DNA of 64,000 bases from CAUZJF01 sp965248605 (GCA_965248605.1 CBDFJV010000007.1:1984001-2048000); one strand, 5' to 3'; positions 45,696-54,201 are shown, counted from the first letter of the stretch. A program made the numbers and translations. Notes: a model not told the origin generated them from the letters alone.

Positions 45696-46160
45696 GTGGG
45701 CAGGCAGCCAGCAGCCCCGGCCAGGGCAAACTATGACCCCAGCAGCTACGGTACGTTGGACAGAAGCCCAGTACGGCTGTTGGAATTCGCTTCGGCAGCG
45801 GGCGTAGGCGCGGATGTCTACGACGAGACACCAATCGGGCTTCTGTGGTTCCGCAACGACTGGCTGCTAAGCCACTCCATCGACCCGGAGCAAAGCAACA
45901 TCATCAGCGTCCGGGGAGCATCTATGGAGCCTACGCTGCCCGACGGCTGCTCGATCCTGGTGGACCGCAAACGCAGGGAGCCGCACGAGGATCGAATCTA
46001 CGTGATGCGGATCGAGGAGGGCCTAGTGGTGAAGCGTCTGGGGTTGGACGAAGAGGGCCGGTGGGAGATACGGAGCGACAGTCCTGACTGGCGGATTACG
46101 CCCATGTCCCCAGCCACCGAGATCATCGGCGAGGTGCGCTGGGCGGCGCGGACGTTTTAG
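45696..46160 (+). CDS. repressor C-terminal (S24 peptidase) domain without the DNA-binding part
   Basis: 154 residues from GTG 45696. Homologous to the C-terminal half of the 22.8-kb repressor: LLEFASAAGVGADVYDETPI, GLLWFRNDWL, SVRGASMEPTLPDGCSILVD (nucleophile serine), MRIEEGLVVKRLG (lysine), TEIIGEVRWAARTF-stop. The N-terminal HTH is absent: upstream bases belong to the LuxR gene region. May be a dominant-negative or anti-repressor-like protein, or a remnant. It heads the tail-repeat array. Confidence 0.75.
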   Translation: MGRQPAAPARANYDPSSYGTLDRSPVRLLEFASAAGVGADVYDETPIGLLWFRNDWLLSHSIDPEQSNIISVRGASMEPTLPDGCSILVDRKRREPHEDRIYVMRIEEGLVVKRLGLDEEGRWEIRSDSPDWRITPMSPATEIIGEVRWAARTF

Positions 46161-46173
46161 GGAGAGATGATAT

Positions 46174-46473
46174 ATGGCTGACGAGAGGCCTAGATGGATG
46201 GATGCTATCAGATCGGGATTCGATATAGCTGGCGAGGGAAATATCAAGATTGCGAATCAGGCGCTCGCTGCCTATCAAGCAGCTCTTGCGTATGCCATTG
46301 CAGCCATCGATCCAAGTACGTTCCTTCACCATCTTGAATATGCTCTGGAGGATCCTGAGCACAACATGCCGCTTCTCCTGTTAGATGAGCAAGAGCAACT
46401 TGAAAGGCTTCCTGGAACGCTTCAGGTGATGGTCGCTTTGTGGAGAACGAGACTGGAGGAGTTGCCATCTTGA
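46174..46473 (+). CDS. small unknown protein, cassette 1
   Basis: 99 residues from ATG 46174 with GGAGAG 8 bases upstream, provided by the tail repeat. Helical: RWMDAIRSGFDIAGEGNIKI, ANQALAAYQAALAYAIAAID, FLHHLEYALEDPEHNM. No family recognised, no signal peptide. Its base composition (lower GC) differs from the repressor domain upstream. Confidence 0.5.
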   Translation: MADERPRWMDAIRSGFDIAGEGNIKIANQALAAYQAALAYAIAAIDPSTFLHHLEYALEDPEHNMPLLLLDEQEQLERLPGTLQVMVALWRTRLEELPS

Positions 46474-46578
46474 TAATCTCCGTCACCCCTGATGTTGGTG
46501 ACTACAGGATACCACGGGACCGAGATCATCGGCGAAGTGCGCTGGTTAGGAAGGACGTTTTAGGGGGAGTGAAAACTG

Positions 46579-46818
46579 TTGAATGTATGTGAGGACAACG
46601 ACAGGATTGACCGCCTAGAGGGGAGGATTAGAGCTTTGGAAGCTCTGGCCAACGTTCTCCTTCTCGTGTCGTTGAAGGGCGACCGCGAGGGCATGGCTCA
46701 GGTCGCTGTCCACATCCAGGAGTTGCTCGACGACGATACTCTCGACAGTCTTCCTGAATCCTTTGGACAAGGGGTCCGCGAGACGCTTCGTAAGGTCGTC
46801 AACAGTCTGTTGAGCTAA
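46579..46818 (+). CDS. small unknown protein, cassette 2
   Basis: 79 residues from TTG 46579 with GGGGGAG upstream, again in the tail repeat. A coiled-coil start (DRIDRLEGRIRALEALANVL) and an acidic helical end (LDSLPESFGQGVRETLRKVV). No family recognised. Followed by the third tail repeat. Confidence 0.45.
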   Translation: MNVCEDNDRIDRLEGRIRALEALANVLLLVSLKGDREGMAQVAVHIQELLDDDTLDSLPESFGQGVRETLRKVVNSLLS

Positions 46819-46985
46819 ATCGTTCGAGACAGTTCCTGTTCGGGTCATGGGTTTCATGATAGCAAATAACAGGGCTGACATCATCGGCGAGGTTCGCTGG
46901 GCGGCGCGGACGTTTTAATTACATAGATAATTCCCAATCAATGGGTATAATGTGGGGTACCAGAATCGCAATGCTGCGTATTTAG

Positions 46986-47129
46986 CTACAAATATAGCTT
47001 GATGTCGAATCCTTCTACCTCCGCCAGAACGACTTTGGCACCTTCGCTCGCGAAACGGCCCGCTAGTGCCCTCCCTATTCCGCTGGCCGCTCCGGTAACG
47101 ACTGCGACCCTGCCGGCGAGTTCCTGCAT
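46986..47129 (-). pseudogene. SDR gene truncated at the island edge
   Basis: From ATG 47129: MQELAGRVAVVTGAASGIGR, ALAGRFASEGAKVVLAEVEG, then FDIKLYL-stop. The first 40 residues are a perfect SDR start with TGAASGIG; then it breaks into AT-rich island sequence. The remaining ~210 codons are not seen next to it. This marks the right boundary of the accessory island. Confidence 0.8.
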
Positions 47130-47179
47130 GTGTTACCGCACCAAAGTTCAATCAAACCCGTTTCTGATTTGTTCGACAG

Positions 47180-48277
47180 CTACAGTACCCGGTGCGGCGC
47201 GAGCGCCTCGTCGTTGAGCTCGATGCCGAGGCCGGGGCGGTTGGGTGGTCGCAGGTGGCCGTCCTCCACCGTAAGCGTTTCTTCGAACATCGTGTCCCAC
47301 ATCGGGTCCGTAGAGCCGCGATAGTATTCGGTGATGAGTCCGTTGGAAACGGCCGCGACCAGGTGCACGTGGACGTCCTGCATCCCGTGGGGCGCTACGG
47401 GGAGGTCATGGGCCTGGGCGAGTGCCGCGACCTTCATGAACTCGGTTATGCCTCCCATTATCAATGCGTCGGGCATCAGAATGGCGGCGCACCTGTTCTC
47501 GATCAGATCGCGGAAGCCGTACCGCGTGTACTCGTTCTCGCCCGTGGCTATAGGGATCGAAGTCGCTTCGGCCACCGCGCGGTGGCCTCTGTAGTCGTCA
47601 GGGTTGACCGGCTCTTCAAACCAGAAGACGTCGTACTTCTCCATCTTCCGCGCGATCTCAATGGCCTCGTAGAACCGGTAGGCGCAGTTCGCGTCTACCA
47701 TGAGCCTGACGTCCGGCCCGATCGCCTCTCGTACGACGCGGACTCGTTCGACGTCCTCGTTGATCGGTGCGCCGCCGATTTTTATCTTGATCGCGGTTAC
47801 GCCCATTGACACGCTGTCTACGGCCTCGGCTGCCAGGTCCTCCAGGCCCTTCCCTTCCTCGTAGTAGCCACCCGCTATGTAGACCGCGACTTTGTCGGTA
47901 AAACCGCCTAGCATCTTATAGAGGGGCAGCCCAGTCGCTTTCCCTTTGACGTCCCAGAGGGCCATGTCGATGCCGCTGATGATCCTAGTCGTGATGCCGC
48001 GACGGCCCACCAGTTTCGGCTGCCACATGTCGTCCCAGATACGCTCGGTGTCGAAGGGGTCTTTTCCGACGACGTACTGTTTGAAGTGGTTGATACCGTG
48101 GAGGGTGACGCTACCTTCGTCGTGGAGACCCCCGGCGAAGCCAATCCCAGTGATTCCCTCATCAGTCTCGACCTTGACGACGTTGAGACCCGAGTTCGGG
48201 TAGACGTACATCCCGTTGCGAATAGGTTTCAGCCTTTTCCAGCGGTAGATCTCGCCCTTGACATCGGTCACCTTCAA
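47180..48277 (-). CDS. mandelate racemase/muconate lactonizing enzyme family protein (enolase superfamily)
   Basis: 365 residues. Abstracts a proton alpha to a carboxylate with Mg2+. Catalytic lysines in AIKIKIG (K-x-K, ~165), metal ligands D in MVDANCAY (~197), E in FWFEEPVNP (~223), E in ATGENEYTRYG (~248), and the histidine in PVAPHGMQDVH (~300). TTG 48277 is the start. It is most like acid-sugar dehydratases. Such enzymes are strongly expanded in SAR202-like Chloroflexota. It lies 50 bases from the truncated SDR on the same strand, suggesting a former catabolic operon. Confidence 0.9.
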   Translation of the reverse strand: MKVTDVKGEIYRWKRLKPIRNGMYVYPNSGLNVVKVETDEGITGIGFAGGLHDEGSVTLHGINHFKQYVVGKDPFDTERIWDDMWQPKLVGRRGITTRIISGIDMALWDVKGKATGLPLYKMLGGFTDKVAVYIAGGYYEEGKGLEDLAAEAVDSVSMGVTAIKIKIGGAPINEDVERVRVVREAIGPDVRLMVDANCAYRFYEAIEIARKMEKYDVFWFEEPVNPDDYRGHRAVAEATSIPIATGENEYTRYGFRDLIENRCAAILMPDALIMGGITEFMKVAALAQAHDLPVAPHGMQDVHVHLVAAVSNGLITEYYRGSTDPMWDTMFEETLTVEDGHLRPPNRPGLGIELNDEALAPHRVL

Positions 48278-48548
48278 TTGCGCGGCCTCCTCGGGATCGG
48301 TGACGGTATGTTAGCACAGCGTTCTTCCCCCACAGGCGCCGCGTAGACGCAGGCGCCAGGGGGACTGTTGCGCTCTTGAGAATCCGCACATCCTCTTCAT
48401 ACGTGAAGCCGTGTTCCGTAATATGGCGGTCTCTTGAAGCGAGTATCCTTTAGCTACCACCAAGGTAAAAAGGACTACGTCGGGTTGTTACATATGCACC
48501 TGTAACTTGAATGGGACCGGCCGTATCCTCGATCTATGACGTTTGTAG
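48278..48548. other. intergenic region, divergent promoters expected
   Basis: No gene recognised between the MR/MLE enzyme and the truncated membrane protein at 48624. It should contain the promoters for both directions; no exact elements could be fixed. Confidence 0.35.
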
Positions 48549-48569
48549 GGGCAGGTCTCGGACCTGCCC
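48549..48569. repeat. GGGCAGGTC hairpin
   Basis: GGGCAGGTC pairs with GACCTGCCC around TCG, preceded by GTAG. Same build as the GGGCGGGTTT/AAACCCGCCC hairpins at 34.1 and 58.2 kb, suggesting a dispersed palindromic repeat family. Confidence 0.5.
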
Positions 48570-48623
48570 GGATCCCGACCGCAAACGGTGAGGCGAGAAA
48601 AACTGGCTACCACGAGGAGAGAT

Positions 48624-48767
48624 ATGTCCAGGATATGGCTTATCGGCGGACTCGTAGGCGTAACCGCGTTTCTGGTCTTGGCCGCTGCGCTGGCTGTCAC
48701 AAGAGACGAAGCGGAGTTCGAGCCAGGAACACCTGAGAGCGTCGTGCAGCAGTTCTTTAAGCCCTAA
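48624..48767 (+). pseudogene. membrane-anchored protein truncated by IS1380 insertion
   Basis: From ATG 48624 (GAGGAGAG upstream): MSRIWLIGGLVGVTAFLVLA, AALAVTRDEAEFEPGTPESV, VQQFFKP-stop, the last codons being IS sequence. A membrane anchor followed by TPESVVQQFF is the start of SnoaL/NTF2-like lipoprotein-type proteins. The rest of the gene is not on the other side of the IS. Confidence 0.7.
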
Positions 48768-50479
48768 TCCACCGAAGGACGGCGTGTAGGAGGCCTGCTG
48801 AAGAAACAAAAGGGTGCGCCTCTGAATCTGGGATAATGGTTTTGAAACAGAAAACCGGTCCCAGAAAAGGAGCACCCGATAGATGCTACCACGTAACCAC
48901 CCCGACCGCATCCAAATCGCCTTCGACGACCACCGCCTGGTGGCCAATGCCGGGCTGATCCTTCCCGCCACCCTCGCCCTGCGCCTTGGCCTGCCCCAAC
49001 TCCTCCGGAAGCACCTCGACCTCGGCGGCGCGCCGGGCCGGGCGAACACCGGCGACAAGATGATGACCCTGGTGGCCTCCGCCCTAGCCGGCGGAGATTG
49101 CATCGACGACGCCGATGTGCTGCGCGCCGGCGGGACCGCCCGCGTGCTCGGTTTCACGGCTAAGGCTCCCTCCACCCTGGGCACCTTCCTGCGCAGCTTC
49201 AGGTGGGGCCATGTCCGCCAACTGGACCGGGTGAGCCGCGAGTTGCTGGCCCGGGTCTGGAAGGCCGGTGCCGGACCCGGCGACGCACCATTCACCATCG
49301 ACCTTGATTCGACGATCTGCGAGACCTACGGACTGGCCAAGGAGGGCGCCCGCCACCACGGCTACACCGGTGCGCGGGGCTATCACCCGCTGCTGGCCGT
49401 CGCCGCCGGCACCGGCGACGTGCTGATGGCCCGCCTGCGCGAGGGCCGGGCTAACACCGCCCGCGGCGCTGCCCACTTCCTGCGTGAAACGGTGGGGCGG
49501 GTGCGCTACTGCGGAGCCAGGGGCCAACTCACGGTGCGGGCCGACAGCGGCTTCTATACCCACGCCGTGGTCGCCGTCTGCCGCCGGATGGATGTCCGCT
49601 TCTCCATCGCCATCCGCCAGCGCGCCCGCCTGCGGAATCTCATCGAGGCGATACCCGAAGATGGCTGGACGCCGATTCCTTACTGGCTGGACGGCGCCGC
49701 CGATGTGGCCGAGACCACCTACACCCCGTTCCAGGCCGAGGCGGACGCCGCGCCGGTACGGCTCATCGTCCGGCGGGTGAAGCCGGCGCCCTGTTCTCAA
49801 CTGGCTCTCTTCGCCACCTACAGCTATCACGGCTTCATCACCGACCGGGACGGGGAGACGCTGGAACTGGAGGCCGATCATCGCCGTCACGCCGAGATCG
49901 AGAATGCGATACGCGACCTCAAGTACGGCGTGGGGCTGAACCATCTCCCCTCGGGCCGTTTCGCCGCCAACGGCGCCTGGCTGGCGGTACAGGTGATGGC
50001 GCACAACCTGGCCCGCTGGACAGCCCGCATCGGCCTGGGTCAGCAGATCGTGACCACCAAGACCCTCAGACGACGGGTCTTTGCCTTGGCCGGACGGATC
50101 ACCCGCTCGGCACGCCGATTGACCCTGCAGCTTCCCCGGCGCTGGCCCTGGGAGGAGCAGTTCAGCCGCGCCCTGGCCCGACTGCGAGCCATTCCACTCC
50201 CAGCCTGACGGAGCCCGTCCGCCACTGACCCACCAGCCAACCCAACGTCCCCGCAAACTCGCGCCAGCCCAGTCCGCGAGCGCCTCTTGCCGTGTCCTAT
50301 CCCGCCATCTGGCTCGCCACAGCCACTGTAGGCCGCCATCGGTGCCCCCAAAAGCGCCTGCAGACCGCCCGCCAACCTCCCGTCTACCCAAATTCGAGCC
50401 CGGATCATCACGCCTGTAACTCCCTCACCCCCTTCCGCTGTCCTCACGTCGTCCATCCCTGTCCGTCGGTGGATTCGGG
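48762..50479 (+). mobile_element. IS1380-family insertion sequence, second complete copy
   Basis: 1718 bp, nearly identical to the 31.1-kb copy with the same ends. Left flank is TTAAG (48757-48761), right flank TTTAG (50480-50484): the 5-bp repeats do not match, and the gene cut on the left does not resume on the right. The two flanks therefore come from different insertions joined by recombination between IS copies. Confidence 0.9.
48883..50208 (+). CDS. IS1380-family transposase (DDE group 1)
   Basis: 441 residues, differing from the 31.3-kb transposase by one visible residue (EDGWTPIPYW against EDAWTPIPYW). All DDE blocks intact: TIDLDSTICETYG, RADSGFYTHAV, HRRHAEIENAIRDL. Likely a source of active transposase for the damaged copies. 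Confidence 0.95.
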   Translation: MLPRNHPDRIQIAFDDHRLVANAGLILPATLALRLGLPQLLRKHLDLGGAPGRANTGDKMMTLVASALAGGDCIDDADVLRAGGTARVLGFTAKAPSTLGTFLRSFRWGHVRQLDRVSRELLARVWKAGAGPGDAPFTIDLDSTICETYGLAKEGARHHGYTGARGYHPLLAVAAGTGDVLMARLREGRANTARGAAHFLRETVGRVRYCGARGQLTVRADSGFYTHAVVAVCRRMDVRFSIAIRQRARLRNLIEAIPEDGWTPIPYWLDGAADVAETTYTPFQAEADAAPVRLIVRRVKPAPCSQLALFATYSYHGFITDRDGETLELEADHRRHAEIENAIRDLKYGVGLNHLPSGRFAANGAWLAVQVMAHNLARWTARIGLGQQIVTTKTLRRRVFALAGRITRSARRLTLQLPRRWPWEEQFSRALARLRAIPLPA

Positions 50480-50495
50480 TTTAGTCGAACCATCC

Positions 50496-52157
50496 ATGGC
50501 AACTCCGATCATCCTCGCTGTAGACGATGAGCCCCAGGTGCTCAATGCCGTCGAACGCGACCTGAGGCAGCACTTTCGGCGCGACTACCGCATCGTAAAG
50601 GCGGGCTCGGGCGCTGACGCGCTGGAGGCCACTCGCCAGTTGAAGCAACGGAATACGCCCGTTGCCCTATTCCTCGCCGATCAGCGAATGCCCGAGATGA
50701 CCGGCACGGAATTCTTGGCGCAAGCCATGAAACTCTACCCCTCAGCCCGTAAGGTGCTCCTCACGGCGTACGCGGATACCGAGGCGGCGATCGCCAGCAT
50801 CAATACGATCGGGTTGGACCACTACCTGATGAAGCCCTGGGACCCCCCCGACCAGAACCTGTACCCGGTCCTGGACGATCTGCTCGATGACTGGCTGACT
50901 ACAGTCGACCTTCCGTACGACGGCATCCGTGTCGCTGGCACCCTTTACTCGGCTAGCAGTCACGAGGTCAAAGACTTCCTTGCTCGCAATCGAATTCCTT
51001 ACAAATGGGTGGACATCGAAGCGGACTCCGAGGCGCGAGAGCTGGTCGAGTCGATGTCCTCGGATGGCCACCGGCTACCGGTCGTGTTCTTTCCCGACGG
51101 GGATGTCGTTGTTGACCCGGACAACAAATCGCTGGCCGAGAAGGTCGGGCTGCGAACTCAGGCCACGCAGCCCTTCTATGATCTGATCATCGTTGGGGCG
51201 GGCCCGGCGGGGCTGGCGTCTGCCGTGTACAGCGCGTCGGAGGGTCTGCGGGTCGTGATGATCGAAAAGCAGGCCACGGGCGGTCAGGCTGGAACCAGTG
51301 CGTTGATAGAGAACTACCTGGGATTTCCCAGGGGGGTGAGCGGAGCCGATCTGGCCCAGCGAGCGACGGCTCAGGCCGTTCGTTTCGGTGCCGAGCTCTT
51401 GACGGCTCAGGAGGTGGTAGGAGTCCGGGTCGAAGACCCCTACCGTATCGTCACGCTAGGCGATGGGACTGAGCTTAGCTGCCACGCTTTGATGATCTCC
51501 ACCGGCGTGTACGTAAGTAAGCTGGACGTGCCAGGCGCCGAGGCTCTTACCGGAGCCGGAGTCTACTATGGCGCGGCGGTTACGGAGGCAGCCTACTATC
51601 GTGGGCAGGACGTTTTCATTATCGGCGGAGCGAACTCGGCGGGTATGGGAGCCACCTTCTTCTCGAAGTACGCCAGCAAGGTCAGCATGTTGGTCCGGGG
51701 CGATTCGCTTGAAAAAGAGATGTCCCAATACCTTGTCGACCAGATATACGCAACCGACAACATCGAGGTCCTGGTCAGGACTGAAGTGGTCGAAGTTGCG
51801 GGCGACAGGAAGCTCGAATCCGTGACAATCAGGAACAACGAGACCGGCGAGACCGAAACCCGGCAGGCCGGGGCCATGTTCATTTTTATCGGCGCTCTTC
51901 CTCAAACCGAGGCACTCGCCGGGGTCGTGGAACGGGACGAAGCTGGATTCATAGTCACCGGCCCTGACCTATCCCACAACGGAGCACGCCCGGCAGGGTG
52001 GACTTTGAAGCGTGATCCGTTTCTGTTGGAGACGAGCGTTCCGGGGATCTTCGCGGCCGGCGACGTGCGACAGGGCTCATCCAGGCGGGTGGCGTCCGCA
52101 GTAGGGCAGGGCGCTGTTGGCATCAGCTTCGTCCACCAGTACCTGAAGACAGTCTGA
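50496..52157 (+). CDS. response regulator - glutaredoxin-like - thioredoxin reductase-like fusion
   Basis: 553 residues. Residues 1-130: receiver domain (ILAVDDEPQVLNAVERDL, phospho-acceptor in LFLADQRMPEMTG, lysine in LMKPWDPP). Residues ~145-220: glutaredoxin/thioredoxin-like fold whose CxxC is replaced (TLYSASSHEVKDFLARNRIP; PVVFFPDGDVVV). Residues ~225-553: FAD/NAD(P) oxidoreductase (DLIIVGAGPAGLASAVYSAS, GGQAGTSALIENYLGFP, IFAAGDVRQGSSRRVASAVG), with the redox CxxC site replaced by IIGGANSAGMG. A fusion of this kind is known in databases, but with all cysteines absent here its chemistry must differ. Start ATG 50496, 16 bases past the IS end. One-base overlap with the kinase gene. Confidence 0.9.
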   Translation: MATPIILAVDDEPQVLNAVERDLRQHFRRDYRIVKAGSGADALEATRQLKQRNTPVALFLADQRMPEMTGTEFLAQAMKLYPSARKVLLTAYADTEAAIASINTIGLDHYLMKPWDPPDQNLYPVLDDLLDDWLTTVDLPYDGIRVAGTLYSASSHEVKDFLARNRIPYKWVDIEADSEARELVESMSSDGHRLPVVFFPDGDVVVDPDNKSLAEKVGLRTQATQPFYDLIIVGAGPAGLASAVYSASEGLRVVMIEKQATGGQAGTSALIENYLGFPRGVSGADLAQRATAQAVRFGAELLTAQEVVGVRVEDPYRIVTLGDGTELSCHALMISTGVYVSKLDVPGAEALTGAGVYYGAAVTEAAYYRGQDVFIIGGANSAGMGATFFSKYASKVSMLVRGDSLEKEMSQYLVDQIYATDNIEVLVRTEVVEVAGDRKLESVTIRNNETGETETRQAGAMFIFIGALPQTEALAGVVERDEAGFIVTGPDLSHNGARPAGWTLKRDPFLLETSVPGIFAAGDVRQGSSRRVASAVGQGAVGISFVHQYLKTV

Positions 52158-53551
52158 TGTACGACTTCCTCAAGAAAGTCCCGTTTTTTGCTGACCTGTC
52201 TGACGCGGACATCGCCCATCTGACTGAAGATTCCACCGAAATACACGCAGCCGCTGGAGATTACCTGTTCAAAGAAGGCGACGAGGGCGACGAGGCCTAT
52301 GTCATTAAGGAAGGGCAGCTTGAAGTGCTGAAAGAGTCGAGCGGCCGAGACGTGCTGCTGGCGGTGCGAGAGACCAGCGACGTTATCGGGGAGATGGCCT
52401 TGCTCGAGGAAAGCCCACGGATGGCGACGGTACGCGCTCGAACCGAGAGCGTCCTCATAGCGATCAGCAAGGAACAGCTCGACCATCTGCTGGCGACCAG
52501 CGTGTCAGCGGCCCGCGCGATGTTCTATACGATTCTCGGCCGGTGGCGCGGCACGGAAACGATGCTACGGCAGAGCGAAAAGATGGCCCAACTGGGCACA
52601 CTGACCGCAGGGGTAGCCCACGAGCTAAACAATCCTGCGGCGGCGGTCAAGCGCGGCGCCGATCAGTTGGCGGACGCCGTCCTTGAGCTGAACGGCGCAC
52701 AGATGCGTTTGGACAAGCTCGTCTCGAACGAAGAAGTAGTGGAGGCGTTGCGGAGCGTGGACCAGCAAGTGCGGGAGAGCGCGACGCGTCCACCTGAGCT
52801 GGATGCAATGGCACGGAGCGATAGAGAGTACGACCTGGAGGGATGGCTCGAAGAACACAACGTAGAAGATGGATGGGAACTGGCCCCAACCCTCGTCAAT
52901 CTCAACTACCCGGACACGGAGCTTGATGCCTTAGCCGAGCGGTTTGGGCCTGAGATCCTGCCGTCGGTGTTGGCGTGGATGAGTGCCAGCTATACCGTCC
53001 ATAACGTACTAACAGAGATTGGGCAGGGCGCCAGCCGCATGTCCGACATCGTCAAGGCCCTGAAGTCTTACTCGTACCTCGATCAGGCGCCCGTTCAGGC
53101 TGTGAACATCCACGAGGGATTGGACAATACCCTCATGATTCTCAAGAGTAAGCTCCAGAACGGTATTAGTGTGCGCCGTGAGTACGCTCCTGACCTGCCG
53201 GTCATACAGGGCTACGGCAGCGAGCTGAACCAGGTCTGGACCAACCTCCTCGACAACGCCGCCGACGCTCTTGAAGGCAAGGGCGAGATCACCATTCGCA
53301 CGCGCTCCGGCGAGCAGGACTCGGTGTTCGTCGATGTCGAAGACAATGGGCCAGGGATACCGCTCGAAATCCAATCCAAGGTGTTCGACAGCTTCTTCAC
53401 GACCAAGCCGCCGGGAAAGGGCACCGGGCTCGGTCTGGACATAAGCTACAACATCGTCGTGAGCAAGCACCGAGGCGACATGAAGCTGTTCTCGGAACCC
53501 GGTGCCACCCGTTTCGAGGTCCGACTTCCCGTCAACTTCGAGGCAAGCTGA
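52157..53551 (+). CDS. cyclic nucleotide-binding domain histidine kinase
   Basis: 464 residues. cNMP domain at 1-120 (FFADLSDADIAHLTEDSTEI, GEMALLEESPRMATVRARTE). Linker, then dimerisation helix with phospho-accepting histidine GVAHELNNPAAAVKRGADQ (~157). HATPase: N box QVWTNLLDNAADALEG, G1 DVEDNGPGIP, G2 KPPGKGTGLGLDISYN. No membrane segment, so a cytoplasmic sensor. ATG overlaps the stop of the fused response regulator (TGATG), so kinase and regulator-reductase are made together and very likely form a pair. Confidence 0.92.
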   Translation: MYDFLKKVPFFADLSDADIAHLTEDSTEIHAAAGDYLFKEGDEGDEAYVIKEGQLEVLKESSGRDVLLAVRETSDVIGEMALLEESPRMATVRARTESVLIAISKEQLDHLLATSVSAARAMFYTILGRWRGTETMLRQSEKMAQLGTLTAGVAHELNNPAAAVKRGADQLADAVLELNGAQMRLDKLVSNEEVVEALRSVDQQVRESATRPPELDAMARSDREYDLEGWLEEHNVEDGWELAPTLVNLNYPDTELDALAERFGPEILPSVLAWMSASYTVHNVLTEIGQGASRMSDIVKALKSYSYLDQAPVQAVNIHEGLDNTLMILKSKLQNGISVRREYAPDLPVIQGYGSELNQVWTNLLDNAADALEGKGEITIRTRSGEQDSVFVDVEDNGPGIPLEIQSKVFDSFFTTKPPGKGTGLGLDISYNIVVSKHRGDMKLFSEPGATRFEVRLPVNFEAS

Positions 53552-53664
53552 ATTGGTCGGTCCTACCTCCGGCAGAGACGCCCCGATGCGGCATCGGGAC
53601 ATGCGCCCGTGAACACGATGGCGGGCACCGTCAACGCTCAGAGGCAACCAGCATAGACACTTAA

Positions 53665-54201
53665 ATGACTTCACCAATCGAGATAGTCGAATACGACCCC
53701 AACTGGAAGGTGGTGTATGAGGAGGAGCGGCGCCTGATCCTCTCAACCGCCGGTGACTACCTTACGGCCATCGAGCACGTGGGCAGCACGTCGGTCCCCG
53801 GCCTCGGAGGCAAGCCGATCATCGATATCATGGCCTCCGTCGCCCAGATAGAAGGAGCGCTTGACGTAGTTGAACTCCTCGCGACCATTGGATATCACTA
53901 CCTGCCCGAGTATGAGGAGTTCATCCCTGAGCGAAGGTACTTCCGAAAGGGTGAAACGGAGCCGGCGACCCACCACCTGCACATCGTCGAACAGACGACC
54001 GATTTCTGGCAGGACCACATATTGTTCAGGGAATATCTAACGGTCCACGCGGACGAGGCTCGAGCCTACGACACGTTCAAGAGAGACCTGGCGATCTAAA
54101 TCACGTCGGACAGGCTTGCGTTCACCGACGCCAAAACGCCGTTCATCCAGGCGGTGCTGGCGCGCGCCAGAGACTGGCAGGCCCGTTCACGACATTACTG
54201 A
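53665..54201 (+). pseudogene. GrpB/UPF0157 family protein with an in-frame TAA
   Basis: ATG 53665. Family motif VEYDPNWKVVYEEERRLI, AIEHVGSTSVPGLGGKPIID, YRKGE-like YFRKGETEPATHHLHIVE, FREYLTVHADEARAYDTFKR. The frame meets TAA at 54097-54099 (LAI-TAA-ITSDRLAFTDAKTPFI) and then continues in the same frame to TGA at 54199 with the normal GrpB C-terminus. Restored it has 178 residues, the family length. One base change (AAA to TAA is simplest) explains it. The 144-residue product may or may not fold. GrpB belongs to the nucleotidyltransferase superfamily. Confidence 0.8.

Larger units (their letters stand above)
46115..46918 (+). repeat. three tandem copies of a repressor gene tail around two small genes
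   Basis: R1 46119-46160 encodes EIIGEVRWAARTF-stop in frame with the S24 gene. R2 (46520-46563) encodes TEIIGEVRWLGRTF-stop, and R3 (46875-46917) encodes ADIIGEVRWAARTF-stop. R1 and R2 are both followed by TTTTAGGG(A/G)GAG, a ribosome-binding site used by the next small gene. Differences are synonymous or conservative (GAG/GAA, GTG/GTT), so each copy came from a related coding gene rather than by recent copying of R1. Spacing is about 400 and 355 bases. Confidence 0.8.

Noticed and set aside
46115..46918. CRISPR or integron array
   Set aside because: Repeats are coding, ~400 and 355 bases apart and not palindromic; no cas gene, integrase or attC-type core was seen.
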